Source: Gemmatimonadaceae bacterium (GTDB lineage Bacteria > Gemmatimonadota > Gemmatimonadetes > Gemmatimonadales > Gemmatimonadaceae). Taken from it: a stretch of 64,000 nt of DNA. Each line of letters opens with the position of its first letter. Within the stretch, counting starts at the first letter, position 1. The translations under genes were made by a program, and so were the position numbers. Under the pieces are notes generated by a model. That model did no database searches and had not been told where the DNA came from. It saw nothing but the letters and a program-made list of their open reading frames with translations. Positions 47,796 to 55,805 of this stretch are shown piece after piece. The DNA lies in NCBI GenBank assembly GCA_020851455.1, contig JADZCT010000033.1, positions 142,295 through 206,294 of the forward strand, written 5' to 3'.

Positions 47796-48710
47796 GTGAC
47801 TCGTTCGATCTGCTGCTGGACACACAGCGGGTGGCGTGCCGTTCGGCACCTGCGGAACTCCGCCCTCGTGCTCGCGGTCTGCGCTTGCACGCGCGCGGCC
47901 ACGGATACCCCCACCCGCTTGCGCATCGTCATGACACCCGCCTTGCGCCCGGAGGCGCTGCAGGCCATCCATGCGCCGCTCCAGCACTACATCGAGCGCG
48001 AGGTCGGGCTGCCTGTTGATCTCGTGATTCCCAGGGCGTACGGCGACCTGGTCGCGATGCTCGACCGGAAGGCAGCGGATGTCGCCTATGTCAACGGGGT
48101 CGAATACGTGATCGCACTGCGCCACGCGGACATCGCCCCGATTGCGGTCGGGCTGGATGACCTGAACTTCACGACGAGCTTCATCGCCCGCGCGAGCGAC
48201 ACGACGAAGAGCCTGGCCGGGTTTCGCGGCCGACGGCTCCGGCTTGGCGAGAGTCTCTCAACTGCCGGCTACGTGATGGCGCGCCGGTTCCTCGTTTCCC
48301 AGGGTCTGGCGCCCGAAAGCGCGTTCGCCGATATCACCCAGTCCTCCACTCACGAGGAGACCGCCGAGGCGGTGCGCGACGGCAAGGCCGACCTCGGCGC
48401 GGTGAGTACGTTTGCGCTCGACCGTATCTTCACCCGCGGGGTCGTCCGGCGCGACCAGGTGCGCGTCGTGTGGGTAAGCCCACCCTTCCCCGATCAGTTC
48501 TGGATCGCCAGGTCCACGCTCGCCGCTCCGCTGCGCGCGCGGCTGGTCGAGGCGTTCCTTACCCTCTCCCCGCTCGACAGCGTGCATGCTGGCGTGCTCC
48601 GTGCGGAGGGGGTGACCGGCTACATCCCGGTCGAGCGCCAGAGGTTCTACGCCGTAGAGGAGGCCGTGCGGAATGCGGGCGTGCTGCGGAGGTCGTCGGG
48701 TGCCAGGTAG
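47796..48710 (+). CDS. PhnD-like periplasmic binding lipoprotein
   Basis: A 304-residue type 2 periplasmic binding protein. The signal peptide ends in a lipobox-like L-A-V-C (residues around 29-32). The mature part has R-L-R-I-V-M-T-P, A-Y-G-D-L-V-A-M-L-D-R-K-A-A-D-V-A-Y-V-N-G, and T-A-E-A-V-R-D-G-K-A-D-L-G-A-V-S, as in phosphonate/phosphite-type (PhnD) binding proteins. No ABC permease or ATPase follows; instead the 3' end overlaps a membrane-bound hybrid kinase, so it is probably its ligand sensor. GTG 47796 is the first start giving a signal peptide. Confidence 0.82.
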   Translation: MTRSICCWTHSGWRAVRHLRNSALVLAVCACTRAATDTPTRLRIVMTPALRPEALQAIHAPLQHYIEREVGLPVDLVIPRAYGDLVAMLDRKAADVAYVNGVEYVIALRHADIAPIAVGLDDLNFTTSFIARASDTTKSLAGFRGRRLRLGESLSTAGYVMARRFLVSQGLAPESAFADITQSSTHEETAEAVRDGKADLGAVSTFALDRIFTRGVVRRDQVRVVWVSPPFPDQFWIARSTLAAPLRARLVEAFLTLSPLDSVHAGVLRAEGVTGYIPVERQRFYAVEEAVRNAGVLRRSSGAR

Positions 48711-51700
48711 CCTGCTCGGCCCGGCGGTTGCGCGGCGGTTGAACCTTGCGGGGCTCGCCGTGCTCCTGATCCTGATTGGCGCGGCGGTAGGCGGGCTGCT
48801 CAGCCTCGACGTCGGCGAAGTCCGCCTCGCGGGCGCCGCAGCGGATCACCTCCGTGCCGCACTCGATGCGAATGCGGCGCGCTTGCGGCTGGAGGGCATT
48901 GCCAACCGCGTGCAGACGTCCGTTCCATGGCATGAACCGCCGGAAGTGATCGAGGGCGAACTGGCGTTGCTCGCCGAGCGGGTGGACTCACTGCTCGCCT
49001 CGCGGCTGATGTCGTCGGACGTCATTGATCGCGCCGACGACCGGCTCCGCCGCGACTGGGCCCTGTTCCGGCGCGAAACAGAGGAATTGTCGCTCGGCAA
49101 GGCGAGCGCGCTGGCAGGCCTCAAACGCGTGCGTCCGCAGCTCGTGCTCACGTTGCAGCAGCTCCAGTCGGCGCATCGCAGGGCCCAGGAAGACCTCGCC
49201 GTTCGGCAGGTCGCGAGGCATGCGGTCGTCACGCGGTGGCTGGTTGGAACCCTCCTGGCCCTCCTTGCCGGCGCCCTCTTCTACGGGTGGTGGACCCTCC
49301 GTGCGATGCGCACACTCAGGATGCAGCGTACGGCAGGTCAGCGCGCGCTTGCAGATCGCGAAGCGCTGCTCACGGCACTGACCACTACGGCCCCCGCCGG
49401 CCTCTTCCGCACGGACAAAGAAGGGAAGTTTCTGTACGCGAACGAACGGTTCTATGGGCGGACAGGGCTGTCCGAGAGCGAGGCCCTCGGCGATGGTTGG
49501 CGGCGCATCATTCACCCCGACAACCTTGCTCGCGTAGAGGGTGAAATCGAACGCGGGCTCGAGAGCGGACAGCCATTCCAGTTCCGGATGCGCGCGCGCG
49601 GTCCCGGCGATGGAGTAGCACGATGGGTGGACGTGCTGCTGGCGCCGTGGCTGGACGAACAAGGCGCGCTCGTCGGGTGGGTCGGGTCGAGCTACGATAC
49701 GACGGAGCACGTCGAAATCGAACGCACGCTCCGGGCGCTCATCGTCACCAGTGGGACGCCCGATCTCGACACCTACCTTCGCTCTTGCGTGAGGCGGGTG
49801 GCCGAGGCGCTCGGCGTCGAGATGGTCCAGGTTGCCCGCGCCGAAGACGGCGCTGATGGCGCCGTGCGAACGATCGTATCGTGGCGCGACGGCGCGTTTG
49901 GCGAGACGGCGGGAGACTGTGCGTGCGGCATGCTCCTGGCCGAAGCTAGTCGCGAACCCGACGGCATACGGTTGGTTCAGTCCGGGGCACGTGAGGGCCG
50001 GGGCGACGGGCCGCTCGTTGCAGACGGCATCGAAGCGTACGCCAGCATCGTGTTGCGCTCCGGTGAAGGCCAATTATGGGGAATGCTGTGCGTGCAGAGC
50101 CGGCAACCGTTGCGCGGTAAGGGCGATTTCATCGCGGACATACTCCGCATAGTTGCCGACCGGATAGAGCGGCAACTGGCTGTCCTCGCAATGCGCGACA
50201 GCGAGGCACGCCTCAGACGCGTGGTGGATCATATCGGCGACGGGCTGGTCACCTGGGACGTGGACGGCAGGGTTACGTTCTTCAACGACCAGGCTCTTCG
50301 GATCATGGGCTACGAACGCGGGTCGCAGATCCCAGGGGCTATCGAAGATTTCGTGCCCCCCGGGCAGCGCGCGGCTGCGGTCGCGCGCAGGCGGCGGCGT
50401 GTGCAGGGCCAGCCGGTACCCGATCGCCTCGAGCTTCAGGCGCTCCGCGCAGACGGCACGCCCGTGTGGCTCGACGTAGGCGTCGTGCCAATCACGGACC
50501 AGAACGGCACGGTCAGTGGCACGCAGGCCATTATCCGCGATATTACCGAGCGCAAGGCGGCCGAGTCCCGAATCGCCGAAGCGCTGGCGGTGCTCGATGC
50601 CAGCCCGGATGCCGCGTACATCATTGACCCGGCAACGATGCGTTTCCTGTACGTGAACCAGGGCGCCACGCGCACACTCGGCTTCTCTCGCGCCGAGTTG
50701 CTCGAAATGACCGTGCTCGACATCGGAGAGAACCGTAGCGGCCATGGGTTCCGCGCGGCTATCGCGCCGCTGGCCGACGCGAAGGCCGATCTGGTCACAC
50801 TCGAGACCAGGCACCGCCGCAAGGATGGCGATTTCATCCCAGTCGAGGTGACGGTGCGCCTCGTGACCCTCGAGCATGGCGTGCGACGAATCGTTGCGCT
50901 GGCCCGCGACATCTCGGAGCGGGTCGCGCGGCAACTGGCGGAACGAAGAGCCCAACGGCTCGAAGTGATCGGCAGCATGGCCGGCGGCATCGCCCACGAC
51001 CTGAACAACGCGCTCACCCCGGTCGCGATGGGGCTCGAGTTGCTGCGGGAGAGAAATCCGGCGCAGGCCGCACTGGTTGACCAGGTAGCGTCCGGTGTTG
51101 ACCGGGCGGCCGCGATGCTCCGCCGGTTGCTTGGCTTTGCCAGGGGCGTGGAAGGCGAGTTCGTTCCGGTCAACCCGCAATCGCTCGTGCTGGAGGTGCG
51201 GCACTTCCTGGTGAGCGTCCTTCCAAAGGAAATCGCGCTCGAGATCCGCTGTGACCCCGACGCGCCGAGCGTCGAGGGAAACCCCACGCAACTGCACCAG
51301 GTGCTGCTGAACCTCGTCGTCAACGCGCGCGATGCGATGCCGCGCGGCGGAACGCTCTCGATACAGGCGGCGGGCGTTGACCTCGATGCTGCAACGGCGT
51401 CAACGCTTGCCGGCGCCTTGCCCGGGCGGTACCTCCGGTTCACCGTGCGCGATACCGGCTGCGGCATTCCCGAGGAGTCCATCGAGAAGATCTTCGACCC
51501 CTTCTTCACCACCAAGGGCACCGAAGGCGGCACGGGGCTGGGCCTCTCGACGGCGCTTCACATTGCCGCGGCGCACAAGGGATTCATTCACGTCGAGTCG
51601 GTGGTTGGCGAGTACACGCAGGTCGAGGTTTACGTACCGGCAAGCTCCGCATTTCTTCGCCACGCTGGCGGCGCCCAGCGCAATTCGGCGCCTGCCTTCC

Positions 51701-52074
51701 GCGGCAGCGGCGAGACGGTTCTCTTCGTGGACGACGAGCGCATGGTGCGCCGACTCGCGGAGGTCGTGCTGAAGCGCACCGGATTCAAGCCGCTCATCGC
51801 CGAAGACGGCGCCGACGCCATGCGCAAGCTGCGCGAGCACGGGTCGCTGATTCGCGCCGTCGTGACGGATCTGCACATGCCTGGCATGACCGGCGTCGAG
51901 CTGGCGCGCGCGCTGCGGGAGGCCTATCCCCACCTGCCGGTTGCCGTGGCCAGCGGCAGGCTCGATTCCGAACAGGCAGCCGCACTCGACGGCATCGGCG
52001 TCACTGCGCGCATGGACAAACCGTTTACCGAGCGACAGCTCTCCGACGTACTCGCACGCATGCTTGGCAACTGA
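48700..52074 (+). CDS. Hybrid sensor histidine kinase (PAS-GAF-PAS-PAS)
   Basis: About 1124 residues. Two transmembrane helices near 14-36 and 179-198 enclose a helical periplasmic sensor. Then PAS (A-P-A-G-L-F-R-T-D-K-E-G), GAF (G-T-P-D-L-D-T-Y-L-R), PAS (I-G-D-G-L-V-T-W-D-V-D-G) and PAS (L-D-A-S-P-D-A-A-Y-I). HisKA H-box: G-G-I-A-H766-D-L-N-N. HATPase: N-L-V-V-N-A-R-D-A-M-P, D-T-G-C-G-I-P, and G-G-T-G-L-G-L-S-T. A C-terminal receiver has L-F-V-D-D-E and T-D-L-H-M-P-G. All catalytic residues are present. GGAGG precedes GTG 48700, which lies inside the end of the binding-protein gene, so the two are coupled. Confidence 0.92.
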   Translation: MPGSLLGPAVARRLNLAGLAVLLILIGAAVGGLLSLDVGEVRLAGAAADHLRAALDANAARLRLEGIANRVQTSVPWHEPPEVIEGELALLAERVDSLLASRLMSSDVIDRADDRLRRDWALFRRETEELSLGKASALAGLKRVRPQLVLTLQQLQSAHRRAQEDLAVRQVARHAVVTRWLVGTLLALLAGALFYGWWTLRAMRTLRMQRTAGQRALADREALLTALTTTAPAGLFRTDKEGKFLYANERFYGRTGLSESEALGDGWRRIIHPDNLARVEGEIERGLESGQPFQFRMRARGPGDGVARWVDVLLAPWLDEQGALVGWVGSSYDTTEHVEIERTLRALIVTSGTPDLDTYLRSCVRRVAEALGVEMVQVARAEDGADGAVRTIVSWRDGAFGETAGDCACGMLLAEASREPDGIRLVQSGAREGRGDGPLVADGIEAYASIVLRSGEGQLWGMLCVQSRQPLRGKGDFIADILRIVADRIERQLAVLAMRDSEARLRRVVDHIGDGLVTWDVDGRVTFFNDQALRIMGYERGSQIPGAIEDFVPPGQRAAAVARRRRRVQGQPVPDRLELQALRADGTPVWLDVGVVPITDQNGTVSGTQAIIRDITERKAAESRIAEALAVLDASPDAAYIIDPATMRFLYVNQGATRTLGFSRAELLEMTVLDIGENRSGHGFRAAIAPLADAKADLVTLETRHRRKDGDFIPVEVTVRLVTLEHGVRRIVALARDISERVARQLAERRAQRLEVIGSMAGGIAHDLNNALTPVAMGLELLRERNPAQAALVDQVASGVDRAAAMLRRLLGFARGVEGEFVPVNPQSLVLEVRHFLVSVLPKEIALEIRCDPDAPSVEGNPTQLHQVLLNLVVNARDAMPRGGTLSIQAAGVDLDAATASTLAGALPGRYLRFTVRDTGCGIPEESIEKIFDPFFTTKGTEGGTGLGLSTALHIAAAHKGFIHVESVVGEYTQVEVYVPASSAFLRHAGGAQRNSAPAFRGSGETVLFVDDERMVRRLAEVVLKRTGFKPLIAEDGADAMRKLREHGSLIRAVVTDLHMPGMTGVELARALREAYPHLPVAVASGRLDSEQAAALDGIGVTARMDKPFTERQLSDVLARMLGN

Positions 52075-52076
52075 CG

Positions 52077-52144
52077 TCGCGCGGCGATAATCGTCAAGCG
52101 GTCTTCCGTCCTCGCGCGACGATAATCGTCAGGCGTTCTTCCGT
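52077..52144. repeat. Imperfect tandem repeat with palindromic core
   Basis: Two 33-base copies (52077-52109 and 52112-52144, three mismatches) separated by two bases. Each contains a near-palindrome around CGATAATCG; in the second copy GACGATAATCGTC is perfect. They fill the space between the kinase stop and the 3' end of tRNA-Pro. Confidence 0.85.
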
Positions 52145-52149
52145 ACCAG

Positions 52150-52223
52150 TCGGGGCGACTGGATTTGAACCAGCGACCTCCTGCTCCCGAAGCAGGCGCT
52201 CTACCGGGCTAAGCTACGCCCCG
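52150..52223 (-). tRNA. tRNA-Pro (anticodon CGG)
   Basis: The minus strand folds as a 74-base cloverleaf without encoded CCA: acceptor CGGGGCG/CGCCCCG, anticodon stem CCTGC/GCAGG with loop TTCGGGA, and T arm GGTTCAAATCC. The anticodon CGG reads CCG. Confidence 0.96.
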
Positions 52224-52246
52224 AACTCCCTTCCGATTTCCTCCTA

Positions 52247-52320
52247 CGCGCTCGCAGGGACTCGAACCCCGAACCTTCTGATCCGTAGTCAGATGCTCTA
52301 TCCAATTGAGCTACGAGCGC
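52247..52320 (-). tRNA. tRNA-Arg (anticodon ACG)
   Basis: The minus-strand cloverleaf has acceptor GCGCTCG/CGAGCGC, anticodon stem TCTGA/TCAGA with loop CTACGGA, and T loop GGTTCGAGTCC. ACG, edited to ICG, reads CGU, CGC and CGA. It lies 23 bases upstream of tRNA-Pro in the direction of transcription. Confidence 0.96.
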
Positions 52321-52362
52321 AACGCCCTGCCAATCGCCTTCGCCGTCGCAGCGGCAAGCCCT

Positions 52363-52416
52363 GAAAAATAGGCCCGCCCGGGAGGAGGGTCAACGCCAAC
52401 CCCCCTTCCCGGGCGG
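52363..52416 (-). terminator. Intrinsic terminator of the TPR gene
   Basis: CCGCCCGGGA (52374-52383) pairs with TCCCGGGCGG (52407-52416), extended by a G-rich/C-rich inner stem. On the minus strand it is followed by GCCTATTTTTCAG, a good T tract at 52369-52363. It ends the gene at 52434-53930 before the tRNA genes. Confidence 0.85.
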
Positions 52417-52433
52417 TCGCCAGTGCCGCCAGG

Positions 52434-53930
52434 CTACGGAATCGGCGCGTACTTCACGCCCATCACTCCGCCCTTGGCGACTTCCACGTCGAACGCGCCG
52501 GTCGCGTTGGGCGCCACCGGCCCTACGGTGACCGACTTGGTCTCGATGACCGCACCGCTCTTGTCGAGGAACTGGAGGTCCAGCGTGTACGACCGGGCGG
52601 CCTTGTCGCGGTTCTCGATCTCTCCCTTCAGTTGCGTCTTGGCGCGGCCGCGGTCGAACGAACCGAAGCTCACCTTGGTCTTCATCGCGTCCGACTTGCC
52701 CGTGTAGGCAACGGCCGAGTCGGTGTATGCCTTCTTGATCGCAGCGTCGGTCGCGGCGTCGGCAAGCCCCTTGTACGCGTACGCATTCAGCAGGACGTTG
52801 TCGGGGTTGCTCGGGTCGAGGTCGAGCAGCTTGCCAACGACGCCCAGCATCTCCTGCGGCTTCTTGAGGTCGAAGAGCGTGGCCGCATAGTTGTAGAGGT
52901 AATCGCGCCAGTACGGGTTCGCGTCAACTGCGTCCTTGAAGAACTGCGCGGCCTCAGCAGAATGGTTCAGCCGCGTGGCGAGGATCGCCATCTGCGAGGC
53001 AGTCTGGTCGCTCATGTGGCTGAGCTGCGGCAGCGCGGCCTTGATGGCCGCGAGCGCGCCGGTGCTGTCCTGGGTCAGCGCCCACGCAACGGAGATCCCG
53101 TTCACCGCGTACGGCGCTTCCTCGCCGCCGGGGTACTGCGAGATAACCTCGAGGTATGCGTCGGTTGCCCCCTTCAGCAGCGCCGCCTTCTGGCCGGCCG
53201 GGGCCTTCTCGGCGAGGTCCTGCTGGATCCGCCCGAGGTTGAACAGGAGATTCGCCCGCGTGCGAGCGTTCGCCGTGTCGCTGGCAAGCTTGTCCACCGT
53301 CAGCCGCAGGTACTTGAGCTGCGTTGCGTCGTCGCCGCGGGCGGCCGCGAGCCGCCAGAGCAGGTCGAACGCCTGCGGCGCCTCGCGCGACAGGATCATC
53401 GCGCGTTCCGCGGAGTGCTGCGCCGAGTCGAGCTGGTTGGCCGCCAGCGCCTCATAGCCCGCCTTGATCCGACTGGCGTAGGGCTTGTACTGGCGCCACT
53501 GCTCGGCGTCTTCCTTGCAGCCCGGCTTGGCCGTCTCGACGATCTTGAACAGCGAATCGGCCGCGACCACGAGGTCAATCGGCGCCTTCTTGTCGCCCGG
53601 AAGATTCAGGTTCCCGCGCGGCTGGACTTCGCCGCCGAACTCGATCGCGAGGATCATGAACTGGGCGGCAGAGTAGTCCCGGCCGATCGGATTCTCGTTG
53701 CTCTGCTTGTCGAAGATGTTCTTCATCGCGTCGCGGACGGTTTTCATTCCTTCGTCCGGCGACTTCGCCTGCACTGCCTTGTTCCGGGCGATTGCCGCGA
53801 TGGCAAGGGATCCCGGCGACATCTGGTCAACGTCGCAGGCGGGGGGCGCGGCGGCCGGCTGCTGCGCCGCCACGGGAAGGGCGACCAGCAGGGCGCCTGT
53901 GAACGAGAGCAAACGTGACACGTGCGGCAT
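52434..53930 (-). CDS. Secreted TPR-repeat protein
   Basis: A 498-residue protein with a signal peptide (LLSFTGALLVALPVAAQQ). The body is tetratricopeptide-like helices with D-S-A-Q-H-S-A-E-R-A-M-I-L-S and F-N-L-G-R-I-Q-Q-D-L-A. The C-terminal 100 residues are beta-rich (S-Y-T-L-D-L-Q-F-L-D-K-S-G-A-V). It is probably periplasmic or outer-membrane associated. No specific function is evident. The start is ATG 53930; longer open sequence upstream runs into tRNA-Val. It is monocistronic, with its own terminator. Confidence 0.8.
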   Translation of the reverse strand: MPHVSRLLSFTGALLVALPVAAQQPAAAPPACDVDQMSPGSLAIAAIARNKAVQAKSPDEGMKTVRDAMKNIFDKQSNENPIGRDYSAAQFMILAIEFGGEVQPRGNLNLPGDKKAPIDLVVAADSLFKIVETAKPGCKEDAEQWRQYKPYASRIKAGYEALAANQLDSAQHSAERAMILSREAPQAFDLLWRLAAARGDDATQLKYLRLTVDKLASDTANARTRANLLFNLGRIQQDLAEKAPAGQKAALLKGATDAYLEVISQYPGGEEAPYAVNGISVAWALTQDSTGALAAIKAALPQLSHMSDQTASQMAILATRLNHSAEAAQFFKDAVDANPYWRDYLYNYAATLFDLKKPQEMLGVVGKLLDLDPSNPDNVLLNAYAYKGLADAATDAAIKKAYTDSAVAYTGKSDAMKTKVSFGSFDRGRAKTQLKGEIENRDKAARSYTLDLQFLDKSGAVIETKSVTVGPVAPNATGAFDVEVAKGGVMGVKYAPIP

Positions 53931-54040
53931 GGCAACTCGCCTCAATAGGGTACGATTCCACGGATCGTCCCGATACGGCGCACGATCCGGGCTTGGGGGT
54001 GAACCGCGGGGTCGGATAGTCCTACCCCGCAGCTCCCAAA

Positions 54041-54114
54041 TGGGCGGTACAAGACTCGAACTTGTGACCTCCACGATGTCAACGTGGCGCTCTAACCAAC
54101 TGAGCTAACCGCCC
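54041..54114 (-). tRNA. tRNA-Val (anticodon GAC)
   Basis: The minus-strand 74-base cloverleaf has acceptor GGGCGGT/ACCGCCC, anticodon stem CCACG/CGTGG with loop TTGACAT, and discriminator A. It reads GUC and GUU. Third of the three-tRNA unit. Confidence 0.96.
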
Positions 54115-54147
54115 GTACTGCCAGTGCTTGCAGCCATTACGCCGCAG

Positions 54148-54220
54148 AGCGGGAAACGGGACTCGAACCCGCGACCCCAACCTTGGCAAGGTTGTGCTCT
54201 ACCAACTGAGCTATTCCCGC
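54148..54220 (-). tRNA. tRNA-Gly (anticodon GCC)
   Basis: The minus-strand cloverleaf has acceptor GCGGGAA/TTCCCGC, anticodon stem CAACC/GGTTG with loop TTGCCAA, and discriminator T, as usual for glycine tRNA. It reads GGC and GGU. Confidence 0.96.
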
Positions 54221-54235
54221 GAAACACCCGGCGAA

Positions 54236-54308
<73 letters not shown>

Positions 54309-54376
54309 CGCCGGTGCACAAGCTGATCCTGCCCAGGGCGCCTTCAGCGGCCCGGCGCGCCAGACAGGAACCAAAA

Positions 54377-54405
54377 AAGCTATCCACGGTGTTTAAGAGG
54401 GTCAA
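54377..54405 (-). promoter_or_regulatory. Housekeeping promoter of the tRNA-Ala-Gly-Val unit
   Basis: On the minus strand TTGACC (54405-54400), 17 bases, then TAGCTT (54382-54377). Transcription would start near 54370, about 60 bases before tRNA-Ala. The rest of 54309-54566 forms the divergent leader of the sigma-factor gene, AT-rich around 54431-54460. Confidence 0.6.
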
Positions 54406-54566
54406 GGTGAAACGGTTGGCACTCCGAGTGGAAATACGCTATTTTTTGTCTCCTTTTGCTCGGCACCGTTCCGGGCGCAAGGATAGTCCCGTCCGCCGGG
54501 GGCAGACGCCATACGAGCACCCCGTCGGCGCACCATAAGGAACGCCCCAGGAGGCGCAGGCCCGAG

Positions 54567-55733
54567 ATGAAGTCGAGTAACACCACGCGCAGGGCCAAGC
54601 CTGCCGCCAAGCCTGCCAAGGGCACGCCAGCAGCCACGAAGACCACGGCAGCCGCCAAGTCCCCGGCCAAGGCTGCTGCGGGCTCACACGCGAAGCCGAC
54701 TTCGAAAGCCGCAGCCGCCAGGGCGGCGGCGAAGGCGGCGCCCACGGCGTCGAACGTCACGCCAAAGGCGGTGGCCGGCAACGGACGCGCCGCGGCGGAT
54801 CCCGGCGCGGCGCCCAAGCCGGCGCAGCCTGCTGTGCCCGCGACAGCCGCTCCCAAGGTTCGCCGCCGTCGCCGCGCCGCGCCGGCGGGGATCGCGCCAA
54901 CGGAACCCGAGCGCGACATCCTCGACCAGTACCTCTACGAGGTCTCCACGTACCCGCTCCTCAAGGGGCACGAGGAGATTGACATCGCGCGGAAGATCCG
55001 GGCCGGCGACGCCGACGCCCTCCAGGAGCTCGTCAAGCGCAACCTCCGGTTCGTGATCTCGGTCGCGAAGAAATACCAGAACCGGGGCCTCCCGCTCATT
55101 GACCTCATCGGCGAAGGGAACGTCGGGCTGCTCACTGCGGCGCGGAAGTTCGATCCCGACCAGGGCGTCAAGTTCATCTCGTACGCCGTCTGGTGGATCC
55201 GCCAGGCGATCCTTTCATCGCTCGCGCGCCAGGGTCGCACCGTGCGCGTGCCGCTCAACCGGACGGCCGACCTCTCCCGCATCATAAAGGCGTCGGAGAT
55301 CCTGCGGCAGAAACTGCGCCGCGAGCCCTCGCCCGAGGAGCTCGCGCAGCTCACGGGCCTCTCGGTTGACGTGGTTCAGTCGCTCGCCGCGCTCAACACG
55401 GGCGACGTGCGCCTCGACGCGCCCATGGATCCGGACGGCGACCGCTCGCTCATCGAACGCTTCGTCGCCGACGAGATGCCCGACACCGAAGAGGAGGCGA
55501 TGAACCGCTTCCTCAACGATGAGGTCGAGTCGGCGCTCAACACGCTGCCTCCACGCGATGCCAAGGTGCTGCGTCTCTACTTCGGGCTCGAAGGGGGGCG
55601 CGAGCATACGCTCGAAGAGATCGGCTCGATGCTGGGCGTCACGCGCGAGCGCGTACGACAGTTGCGCGATCGCGCGCTCAAGCGCCTTCGCGAAGGGGAG
55701 ATCGGGCGCGCTCTGGGCTCGTTCGCGGCCTGA
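54567..55733 (+). CDS. RpoD-type sigma factor with histone-H1-like N-terminal tail
   Basis: A 388-residue sigma-70 protein. Residues 1-115 are almost only Ala, Lys, Pro, Thr and Arg, with histone-H1/AlgP-like A-K-P-A-A-K-P-A-K motifs. From about 116 come region 1.2 (D-I-L-D-Q-Y-L-Y-E-V), region 2 (N-L-R-F-V-I-S-V-A-K-K-Y, G-N-V-G-L-L-T-A, Y-A-V-W-W-I-R-Q-A-I), region 3 and region 4 (L-E-E-I-G-S-M-L-G-V-T-R-E-R-V-R-Q). It could be the primary factor with region 1.1 replaced, or an RpoD-like secondary factor. An AGGAGG lies a little far (about 12 bases) from ATG 54567. Confidence 0.9.
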   Translation: MKSSNTTRRAKPAAKPAKGTPAATKTTAAAKSPAKAAAGSHAKPTSKAAAARAAAKAAPTASNVTPKAVAGNGRAAADPGAAPKPAQPAVPATAAPKVRRRRRAAPAGIAPTEPERDILDQYLYEVSTYPLLKGHEEIDIARKIRAGDADALQELVKRNLRFVISVAKKYQNRGLPLIDLIGEGNVGLLTAARKFDPDQGVKFISYAVWWIRQAILSSLARQGRTVRVPLNRTADLSRIIKASEILRQKLRREPSPEELAQLTGLSVDVVQSLAALNTGDVRLDAPMDPDGDRSLIERFVADEMPDTEEEAMNRFLNDEVESALNTLPPRDAKVLRLYFGLEGGREHTLEEIGSMLGVTRERVRQLRDRALKRLREGEIGRALGSFAA

Positions 55734-55805
55734 CGGGAACCGTGCAGATGGCCGTGCGATGCGCGCCCGTCCGGGACGCGAGTCGCGCGCCCGCGGACGG
55801 CTGCT

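Noticed and set aside
52632..53918. A 428-codon plus-strand open frame opposite the TPR protein
   Set aside because: The minus-strand product has a signal peptide and TPR repeats plus its own terminator; the antisense product has no motif.
54416..54431. A sigma-54-like TGGCAC sequence upstream of the sigma-factor gene
   Set aside because: The -12 position reads GG rather than GC, so the essential doublet is missing.
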